Positions 1-5,000 of a stretch of DNA of 5,000 nt are shown here, piece by piece. Position 1 is the stretch's first letter; each line of letters opens with the position of its first letter. The DNA lies in assembly GCA_913058555.1 (NCBI GenBank), contig CAJXRJ010000571.1, positions 1 to 5,000 of the forward strand, written 5' to 3'. Source of the DNA: an uncultured bacterium (GTDB taxonomy: Bacteria; Planctomycetota; UBA1135; GCA-002686595). The notes below the pieces were generated by a model that was not told the DNA's origin, did not search any database, and worked only from the letters and a program-made list of their open reading frames with translations. The translations under genes and the position numbers were made by a program.

Positions 1-48
1 CGAGATCATGCCTAGTCTCGTGGGCTCGGAGATGTGTATAAGAGACAG
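1..48 (+). other. Untrimmed Nextera P7/i7 sequencing adapter (artefact)
   Basis: This is synthetic library sequence, not genome. Bases 1-6 (CGAGAT) match the end of the Illumina P7 primer. Bases 7-14 (CATGCCTA) are an 8-base i7 index, which from memory is the adapter-strand form of Nextera N706. Bases 15-29 (GTCTCGTGGGCTCGG) are the Nextera read-2 linker. Bases 30-48 (AGATGTGTATAAGAGACAG) are the 19-bp Tn5 mosaic end. The order and spacing are exactly those of the commercial adapter, so chance or a natural Tn5/IS50 end is not a reasonable alternative. The genomic part starts at 49. Read on the minus strand the adapter has no stop codon, so it adds a false 16-residue tail to the gene that is cut here. 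Confidence 0.98.
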
Positions 49-99
49 GACAATGCCGGCTGCGACGAGAAGAGAGATGGTGAGTGCTCCGAACTTCAT
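49..99 (-). CDS. Start of a truncated gene, probably cytochrome c oxidase subunit II (3' end missing)
   Basis: Only 17 genuine codons remain, encoding MKFGALTISLLVAAGIV. This is a hydrophobic N-terminus with one early lysine, as expected for a signal peptide or a first membrane helix. The ATG start overlaps the stop of the upstream sco gene (ATGA, 99-96), and a GAGGAG ribosome-binding site lies 11 bases upstream. The gene is cut by the end of the contig insert at 49; the frame then stays open through the adapter and ends in a meaningless peptide containing HISEPTR. No domain is visible. The guess of coxB rests on position alone: in ACIII clusters sco is usually followed by oxidase genes, with the CuA-bearing subunit II first. 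Any other exported or membrane protein would fit the 17 residues equally well. Confidence 0.6.
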
Positions 100-1007
100 G
101 ATCGTTGTCTCTCCTCATTCGCGCTGGCTGCAAGCCCCATGGCGTCTCCGCCTTGGTCCTGCGGCACTTCTCCGCGCTTCATGAAGAAGATTCCGGTGGC
201 GACCGCCAAGACGGTCAATACGGCAGCGACTTTGAGGAGCCGCCATGCCGCGAGGGAGTATTGACCCGTAGTCGAGTCGTAGATGAAGCAGTTCAGAAAG
301 ATGCGGTCGTACAGAGTCCCGATCTTTCCATTGGCGGCGTCCACGAGGGACAGCCGCAAGGTGGCAGACATGTCGATGCTTACTCCGGGGAGGTAGCGCG
401 ACACGACGCCCTCAGGCGAACAGAGGATGTTCGTCGCCTGGTGTGCGTATTCGTTTTGACCTTGGACCCAGCGGTAGCCGAAGCCGACGGTCTCGGCCAC
501 GCGGTCGATCTCTTCCTTCGTCCCCGAAAGGATGGTCCAGCCCGCCTTGGCCGACTCGAGGTCACGGACCTTGCCCGCCTTCTTTGAGATGTCGAGGTAG
601 TCCCCCACGTAGCGGGACTGCATCGGTGCCGTGCGTTCCGGGGTGTCCTTGGGGTCGATGCTGACCGTGACCACCCGGTAGTCGATGCCTAGCTCCAGGT
701 CGATGGCGGCCATGGTCTCCGCCAGACGCGCGAGCTGAAGGCTGCAAAGCTGGGGGCAGTCCACGTAGTTGAGCGTCAGGATCACCGGCAGCGTCCCGAA
801 GGACTGGGCCAGGGTCTGTGCATTCCCCGTATGGGCCACAAACTCCGCCGTCAGCGGCAGCTGGGCCTCGAGGTGCTGTTCGACGTCCACGCCCTCGAGC
901 TCGTCGATGACTCCCCCAGCGATCTGCGCGGACGCACCCGTAGCCAACGCCAGGGCGAGCTGACCCGCGGCGGCAGTGACTATCAGGAATCGTCGTACGG
1001 AGTTCAT
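96..1007 (-). CDS. Sco1/SenC family copper chaperone with C-terminal membrane helix
   Basis: Sco proteins are thioredoxin-fold proteins that deliver copper to, and reduce, the CuA site of cytochrome c oxidase subunit II on the outer face of the membrane. With the start chosen here the protein has 303 residues. Residues 1-28 form a classic signal peptide (MNSVRR, a hydrophobic run, then AxA near 25-27). The copper motif CPQLC (CxxxC) is at 84-88, the VSIDPKDTPE strand-turn at 115-124, and the likely third copper ligand, His, at 189 in YAHQATNIL. Unlike classic Sco1, a tail follows: about 40 residues with YDSTTGQYS at 243-251, a membrane helix near 255-276, and a charged end. Such tails are, to my memory, usual for Sco proteins encoded beside ACIII. 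In-frame ATGs at 1079 and 1073 would add up to 24 residues (MEMPIQEPISLPERTT...), which would bury the signal peptide. None of the starts has a purine-rich ribosome site, so the start is uncertain. The stop overlaps the next start. Confidence 0.92.
   Translation of the reverse strand: MNSVRRFLIVTAAAGQLALALATGASAQIAGGVIDELEGVDVEQHLEAQLPLTAEFVAHTGNAQTLAQSFGTLPVILTLNYVDCPQLCSLQLARLAETMAAIDLELGIDYRVVTVSIDPKDTPERTAPMQSRYVGDYLDISKKAGKVRDLESAKAGWTILSGTKEEIDRVAETVGFGYRWVQGQNEYAHQATNILCSPEGVVSRYLPGVSIDMSATLRLSLVDAANGKIGTLYDRIFLNCFIYDSTTGQYSLAAWRLLKVAAVLTVLAVATGIFFMKRGEVPQDQGGDAMGLAASANEERQRS
111..116 (-). promoter_or_regulatory. Shine-Dalgarno site of the truncated gene at 99
   Basis: The minus strand reads GAGGAG, followed by 11 bases and then ATG. 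The site lies inside the last codons of sco. It is the clearest purine-rich ribosome-binding site in the window. Together with the ATGA overlap it supports the start at 99 and suggests that translation is coupled to sco. Confidence 0.55.
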
Positions 1008-1142
1008 TGGAGGAAGGGTGAGGCTCTGTTTGGTGGTTCGCTCGGGAAGGCTTATCGGTTCTTGAATCGGCATTTCCATGCGGTACTTCGCGCATGGGGA
1101 GACGATTCCGATTCGGCTATCGGGAAGGTGCGGCGGCTCGTC

Positions 1143-1508
1143 CTACTTGGGCTTGTTAGCGGCTTCCTTGACCACGTCTTGCATCCCAATCTCGATGGGC
1201 ATCGTGGCGGTGCCACGCGTCGGATTGCCCTCCGCGTCTTCGGTATCGGGGGTCTGGTAGTACCCCTCGATCAACATCGCATCGATCGCCCGCTGGGCCT
1301 CGATGTCGGTGATGCGCGCATCGGCCTCTTTGTGCCGGAGCGCGGTCTCTTGACTCAGCGTCAGGTAGTACACGCCGATCAGGAGGAGGACCGACACGGT
1401 GATCAGGATCGTCGAGACGGTCCCGAGCCACGCGATGAGCGGGACGTTCATCACGTCCTCTTCAATCTCGCGCTCGTGGACTGCGCCTTCTTCGTTGTGG
1501 GAGCTCAT
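1143..1508 (-). CDS. Small single-helix membrane protein of the ACIII-oxidase cluster (function unknown)
   Basis: This is a 121-residue protein that I cannot assign to a named family with confidence. Residues 1-20 are polar and acidic (MSSHNEEGAVHEREIEEDVM). A single membrane helix spans about 23-48. Then come a charged helical stretch (SQETALRHKEADARITDIEAQR, 52-73), GYYQTP at 82-87, and a short C-terminal segment TATMPIEIGMQDVVKEA at 100-116. The polar and charged ends suggest a membrane-anchored protein with a soluble C-terminal domain, probably outside the membrane. The start at 1508 lies 16 bp after the actF stop, with a weak AAGAG site (1518-1514); an upstream ATG at 1571 would lie inside actF and is less likely. 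ACIII of some bacteria has a small extra subunit, ActG, and this could be its counterpart, or else an assembly factor for ACIII or the oxidase. The identity is inferred from position only. Confidence 0.8.
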   Translation of the reverse strand: MSSHNEEGAVHEREIEEDVMNVPLIAWLGTVSTILITVSVLLLIGVYYLTLSQETALRHKEADARITDIEAQRAIDAMLIEGYYQTPDTEDAEGNPTRGTATMPIEIGMQDVVKEAANKPK

Positions 1509-1524
1509 GGGTGCTCTTAGAGGA

Positions 1525-2778
1525 TCAGACGTTCTCGAAAGCGAGGGACTCGGGGAGGCGCGGGTCGCCAATGGCGAGGACCGGCTTTCCGTCGAGGGAC
1601 TTGAGGAAGCCGAAGATGAACACGCCGCCGACGCCGAGCATCGCGGTCAGGTCCATCGGGCTGAAGGCAGGGCCGACGACCGCGGGGTCGCCGCCACCGA
1701 TGCCGTTCGCCATCTCCGGCATGATGTTCCAGTACAGGTCCACGAAGTGGAACACGAGGACATACACGCACCAGGCGGCGAGCACGTTCCGGCGCCGCTT
1801 CACGTGGCGCGACAGGAGACCGAGCATCGGGATGATGAAGTGGCCCACCATCAGGAGGATCGAGAAGCCGTTCCAGGCGCCCCAGATCCGGTAGTGGAAC
1901 CAATGGGTCTCCTCCGGGATGTCGGCGTACCAGTACAGCATGATCTGGCTGAACGCGACGTAGCTCCAGAAGAAGGTGAACGCGAACATCAGCTTGCCGA
2001 TGTCGTGGTAGTGCTCGACGGTGACCACACCCTGGAGCTGGCCGCGCTTCTCAAGCCACATCGTGGCCAGAGCCAAGGTCGCAAGGGAGGACCAGAACGC
2101 GCCAGCGAAGATGTAGACGCCGTACATGGTGGAGAACCACTCGGCGTTCAGGCTCATCATGAAGTCGAAGGCCGCGAAGGTCGTGGCCAAACCGAACAGG
2201 ATGATCGCCACGCCGCTGCGCCGCTGCATCTTGATGGTCCGCGCGGGGTCCTGGTCGTCGTCTTGGGCGCGGGACTGACCCACGAAGAATCGTGAGACGC
2301 CGATCCAGATGGCGAAGTAGAGGACGATCCGAACGACAAGGAAGACACCGTTGAGGTATCCGAGCTTGCCTTCGATCAGCTCGCTGCCATGGGCGAACTT
2401 GGGGTCCGCCCAGTCGTAGATGTAGGACATCTCGAACAGCACCGGGATCCCGATGAATCCGAGCACTAGCGGGAAGAGGAACATCAGGGCGCCGGTCATG
2501 GCCTCAGCCACGCGCCGGACCGCCACGGACCAACCCGCGCTCGTCACGTGCTGGAGCAGCGTGAAGAACAGGGCGCCGAGGCAGATCGACAGGAAGAACA
2601 TGATCGCGACGAGCATCGAGTGCCCGAAGTGAAGCATGTGGTCCTTCGCGGCGAAGCCGAGGACGGCCGTGAGGCCGAGTCCGATAGCGCCGACCACAAG
2701 GCCTACGCCCGCGGGCTTCGCGAGGTCGCGCGCGATCACCTGGTCGCGCTGGGGAAGTTGAGCTATGCCGTGCTGCAC
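1525..2778 (-). CDS. actF: ActF, NrfD-like membrane subunit of alternative complex III
   Basis: ActF is the second large integral membrane subunit of ACIII, homologous to ActC and to the NrfD/PsrC anchors. It packs against ActC and is proposed to contribute to proton handling. The 417-residue product is about the usual length and has roughly ten membrane helices (near 24-43, 56-76, 96-116, 143-163, 187-208, 216-240, 262-284, 302-325, 335-351, 376-393). Family-like segments are HYHDIGKLMFAFTFFWSYVA (256-275), FSQIMLYWYADIPEETHWF (276-294), and GHFIIPMLGLLSRHVKR (312-328). An acidic loop (AQDDDQDP, 171-178) separates helices 4 and 5. The start is GTG at 2778, 55 bp after the actDE stop, with no visible ribosome site. 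The frame is open further upstream without an ATG, GTG or TTG, and an internal GTG at 2739 (Val14) is an alternative. The identity is firm; the exact N-terminus is not. Confidence 0.95.
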   Translation of the reverse strand: MQHGIAQLPQRDQVIARDLAKPAGVGLVVGAIGLGLTAVLGFAAKDHMLHFGHSMLVAIMFFLSICLGALFFTLLQHVTSAGWSVAVRRVAEAMTGALMFLFPLVLGFIGIPVLFEMSYIYDWADPKFAHGSELIEGKLGYLNGVFLVVRIVLYFAIWIGVSRFFVGQSRAQDDDQDPARTIKMQRRSGVAIILFGLATTFAAFDFMMSLNAEWFSTMYGVYIFAGAFWSSLATLALATMWLEKRGQLQGVVTVEHYHDIGKLMFAFTFFWSYVAFSQIMLYWYADIPEETHWFHYRIWGAWNGFSILLMVGHFIIPMLGLLSRHVKRRRNVLAAWCVYVLVFHFVDLYWNIMPEMANGIGGGDPAVVGPAFSPMDLTAMLGVGGVFIFGFLKSLDGKPVLAIGDPRLPESLAFENV

Positions 2779-2833
2779 GTTGCGGGGGTCCGGTTGTTGG
2801 AAGGGATCCGAATCGATGAGGCGAATGCGGTGA

Positions 2834-4171
2834 TCAGCGTGCGTCCGAGGGAGCCTCGGATACGCGCACGTCTTTGATCGTCGGGGCGGGCTTCAGTTCG
2901 ATGCCGTCGAGACGATCGTCGTTGGGCTTCAGACCCTGCGTCTTCTGCAGCGCACGAACGTAGGCGACGATCGCCCATCGATCCGCAGGCTTCACCTGGG
3001 CTCCGTAGCCCTTCATGGTGCTGATGCCGTGGGTCACGATGTGGTAGAGCTCGCCGTTGGAGTACGCCTTGGCGTTGTCCGAGTAGAGCGACTTCGGCTG
3101 GACCCATCCGGTCGCCAGCGCGTTGATCTCGTTGGCCCGGAGGGCCACCGAGCCCATGCCGTTGCCCACGTCACCGTGGCAAACCGCACAGTAGATGCCG
3201 TAGCGCTGCTGGCCACGCTCGAGGAGCTCGGCGGTGGCCGGCGCCTTCGACGGATAGTTGGCGAGCCAGCTGTATTGGGCCTGGCCATCCTTCATCCCCA
3301 TGGTGCCCGAGTCGTACGTGACGCCGGCCGGAACGCTGCTGTCCTGGGCGACGCCGTAGTAGAACTCGAAGTCATCGCGAAGCTCGCCCTGGGCGACCGT
3401 GCCCTCCACCGGCAAGCGCATGGCGCGCCCGTCGGGGAACATCTCCCATTCCGTCTGGGTCTTGCGCTTGCGCTGCCAGTCCATGTCTGGCCAGACGTGC
3501 AGGCGCGGCTTCTCCGAAGTGGCAAAGCGGCCCTTGAACGCGGTGGCGAGGGGAATGAATGTGAGGCAGGTCGCGATCGCTGCGACGCCGTGGAGCCAGA
3601 GCGGAAGTGCCGCCCGGGACGTGTCCACGGGGCAGTCCTCGACGGCCTCAGCGTTGGCGCCCGAAAGGATCGAGCGCACGCGGGTCGCGTCGAAGTTAGC
3701 GTCAGCTGCCTCGACACAGATGGCGAAGCGGTCGTTCGTCACCCGCTTGAACCGCTCCAGCTTGTGGAGGGGGTTCGAGAGGTGCGGGAGCTTGTTCAGC
3801 GCCAGCATCCCGAAGAAGGTCGTGAACGCGGAGAACGCGATGACCATCTCAAAGGTGACAGGGATGTTGGCCGGGAGGCTCCAGTCGGGCTTGCCACTGA
3901 TCAGGAACACGTAGTCATACGCGTTCGTGTACCACTGCAGCAGCAGACCGGCGCCGAGGCCCGTGAGACCCATGCACAGCACAATCCAGGGCAGGATCGT
4001 CGGCTTGATGCCCATGGCATCATCGATGCCGTGGACAGGGAACGGCGTGTAGCTGTCCCAACGCTTGTAGCCCGCGTCCCGGACGCGCCGGGAAGCCTCC
4101 ATCACGGAATCGACATCGGTGTAGTAGCCGACGACGCCGTGGATCTTCTCTTGTGGGTTCGAGTCAGACAT
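2834..4171 (-). CDS. Fused ActD (DUF3341) - ActE (mono-haem cytochrome c) subunit of alternative complex III
   Basis: One uninterrupted 445-residue frame contains two ACIII subunits that are separate genes in Rhodothermus marinus. Residues about 10-180 are ActD/DUF3341: VVGYYTDVDSVMEASRRVRD, GYKRWDSYTPFPVHGIDDAM (35-53), and a two-helix hairpin (about 57-80 and 103-126). A third helix at about 189-211 leads into ActE, with EMFPDGRAMRLPVEGTVAQG (243-262), the haem-binding CAVCH at 328-332, a likely axial Met386 in TMKGYG, and DRWAIVAYVRALQ (397-409). An even hairpin plus one further helix puts the ActD domain inside and the haem domain outside, which is consistent with one polypeptide doing both jobs. 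ActE would pass electrons from the ActA/ActB module towards a terminal oxidase. I see no lipobox cysteine before the haem domain, so helix 3 probably replaces a lipid anchor. The ATG at 4171 follows the actC stop by 9 bp, without a clear ribosome site. Confidence 0.95.
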   Translation of the reverse strand: MSDSNPQEKIHGVVGYYTDVDSVMEASRRVRDAGYKRWDSYTPFPVHGIDDAMGIKPTILPWIVLCMGLTGLGAGLLLQWYTNAYDYVFLISGKPDWSLPANIPVTFEMVIAFSAFTTFFGMLALNKLPHLSNPLHKLERFKRVTNDRFAICVEAADANFDATRVRSILSGANAEAVEDCPVDTSRAALPLWLHGVAAIATCLTFIPLATAFKGRFATSEKPRLHVWPDMDWQRKRKTQTEWEMFPDGRAMRLPVEGTVAQGELRDDFEFYYGVAQDSSVPAGVTYDSGTMGMKDGQAQYSWLANYPSKAPATAELLERGQQRYGIYCAVCHGDVGNGMGSVALRANEINALATGWVQPKSLYSDNAKAYSNGELYHIVTHGISTMKGYGAQVKPADRWAIVAYVRALQKTQGLKPNDDRLDGIELKPAPTIKDVRVSEAPSDAR

Positions 4172-4180
4172 GGCGATCGA

Positions 4181-5000
4181 TCAGGAAGGTTGACGGTCAG
4201 CCGGGGCCGTGGAGGGTCCACCGCCGGCGGGCGCCGAGCCGTGGTCCTTTCCGTGGTCATCCGCTTGGAACCCGTGGGCGTGCGCCTGGGGCATGATCGA
4301 TTTGACTTCGGCCATGGCCACCGTGGGCAGGAAGCGGAGGAAGAGAAGGAACAGAGTGAAGAACAGACCGAAGCTGCCCAGGAACATGGTCATGTCGACC
4401 CAGGTCGGGCTGAAGTAGCCCCAGCTGGACGGAACGAAGTCCCGGGAGAGCGAGGTCACGGTGATCACGAAGCGCTCGAACCACATGCCGATGTTGGTCG
4501 TGATCGACACGAGCATCACCACCCAAAGGTTGCCGCGCATCTTCTTGCTCCAGAAGATCTGGGGGAAGATCACGTTGCAGGACACCATGATCCAATACGC
4601 CCACCAGTAGTTGCCGAACGCGCGGTTGACGAAAGCGAAGCTCTCGTACTGCACGCCGCTGTACCAGGCGATGAAGAACTCGACGGCGTAGGCGTAGCCC
4701 ACCAGCATGCCGGTGGCCATCAGGATCCGGCACATCACATCGATGTGGCGCATCGTGATGATGTGCTTCAGACCGAAGAACTGGCGCGCCGGAACCATCA
4801 GCGTCAGCACCATCGCGAAGCCACTGAAGATGGCGCCCGCGACGAAGTACGGCGGGAAGATGGTGGTGTGCCAACCAGGCACCTGCGACACGGCGAAGTC
4901 GAAGGAAACGACCGAGTGCACGGAGAGCACGAGGGGCGTCGCCAGGGCCGCGAGCAGCAGGTAGGCGCGCTCGTAGCGGTGCCAGTGGCGGGACGATCCC
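4181..5000 (-). CDS. actC: ActC, NrfD/PsrC-like quinol-oxidising membrane subunit of alternative complex III (5' end outside window)
   Basis: This is the C-terminal 272 codons of ActC. The frame stays open to the window edge (first full codon at 4999), so the N-terminal helices lie beyond 5000; the GTG at 4930 is an internal Val, not a start. ActC carries the quinol site next to the iron-sulfur subunit ActB. Visible segments typical of the family are HWHRYERAYLLLAALATPLV, SVHSVVSFDFAVSQVPGWH, TTIFPPYFVAGAIFSGFAMV, NRAFGNYWWAYWIMV, WFERFVITVTSLSRDFVPSSW and FSPTWVDMTMF, with about six membrane helices in the visible part. The end is a polar tail rich in His, Gly, Pro and Ala (HAHGFQADDHGKDHG..., about the last 35 residues). 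actA and actB are expected upstream, beyond the right edge. The stop lies 9 bp before actDE, which indicates a shared transcript. Confidence 0.95.
   Translation of the reverse strand, partial: GSSRHWHRYERAYLLLAALATPLVLSVHSVVSFDFAVSQVPGWHTTIFPPYFVAGAIFSGFAMVLTLMVPARQFFGLKHIITMRHIDVMCRILMATGMLVGYAYAVEFFIAWYSGVQYESFAFVNRAFGNYWWAYWIMVSCNVIFPQIFWSKKMRGNLWVVMLVSITTNIGMWFERFVITVTSLSRDFVPSSWGYFSPTWVDMTMFLGSFGLFFTLFLLFLRFLPTVAMAEVKSIMPQAHAHGFQADDHGKDHGSAPAGGGPSTAPADRQPS

Noticed and set aside
30..48. Natural Tn5/IS50 transposon end
   Set aside because: The 19-bp mosaic end is directly preceded by the Nextera linker, an i7 index and the P7 end, so it is a library adapter.
34..264. 76-codon plus-strand reading frame at the left edge
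   Set aside because: It begins inside the adapter and runs antisense to the truncated gene and sco; it has no recognisable domain.
562..1095. 177-codon minus-strand frame overlapping sco
   Set aside because: It is a shifted frame of the sco gene with low-complexity Arg/Gly/Pro/His-rich translation, while the sco frame has the CxxxC site and a complete fold.
1104..1124. Short inverted repeat CCGAATCGG before sco as a terminator or operator
   Set aside because: The arms are only four bases, there is no T-run, and such short palindromes are expected by chance.
831..1520. 229-codon plus-strand reading frame spanning the sco upstream gap
   Set aside because: It is antisense to two genes with coherent products. 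No family features or ribosome site support it, and its extension across 1008-1142 is explained by few stops in GC-rich DNA.
1399..2295. 298-codon plus-strand reading frame
   Set aside because: It lies opposite actF and the small membrane gene. Its composition (rich in His, Glu, Asp, Arg) is typical of the antisense shadow of a membrane protein gene in GC-rich DNA.
2763..3107. 114-codon minus-strand frame bridging actDE and actF
   Set aside because: It is a shifted frame of the actE part with no coherent domain; the haem-domain frame is clearly the coding one.
4181..4930. actC starting at the GTG at 4930
   Set aside because: The frame continues upstream to the window edge with residues typical of ActC (HWHRYERAYLLLAALATPLV), so 4930 is an internal valine and the gene is 5' partial.

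Overview
The window is one end of a GC-rich bacterial contig. All recognisable genes lie on the minus strand and read from right to left as one compact block: actC (partial), a fused actD-actE gene, actF, a small one-helix membrane protein, a Sco-type copper chaperone, and the first 17 codons of another gene that is probably cytochrome c oxidase subunit II. Bases 1-48 are not genomic: they are an untrimmed Illumina Nextera P7/i7 adapter with the Tn5 mosaic end, so the natural sequence starts at 49.

Right part (2834-5000): the C-terminal 272 codons of ActC, an NrfD/PsrC-like quinol-oxidising membrane subunit of alternative complex III (ACIII), followed after 9 bp by one 445-residue reading frame. 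That frame joins the DUF3341 subunit ActD to the mono-haem cytochrome c subunit ActE. Middle part (1143-2778): ActF, the second NrfD-like membrane subunit, and a 121-residue protein with one membrane helix that I cannot name with certainty. Left part (49-1007): a Sco1/SenC protein with a CxxxC copper site and an extra C-terminal membrane helix. Its stop codon overlaps the start of the next gene in an ATGA junction.

Together the genes describe a respiratory branch. ACIII oxidises menaquinol or ubiquinol and passes electrons through its c-type haems to a haem-copper oxidase, and the Sco protein loads the CuA centre of subunit II of that oxidase. The order act...sco...cox matches the arrangement known from Rhodothermus marinus and from many Planctomycetota, Myxococcota, Bacteroidota and related groups. 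The organism is therefore an aerobic, high-GC, Gram-negative-type bacterium from an ACIII-carrying lineage; the window alone does not fix the phylum. I see no RNA gene, mobile element, CRISPR array or convincing terminator, and no gene-free stretch longer than 135 bp. This is not an undescribed system. The most notable items are the adapter artefact, the ActD-ActE fusion and the small unnamed membrane protein.
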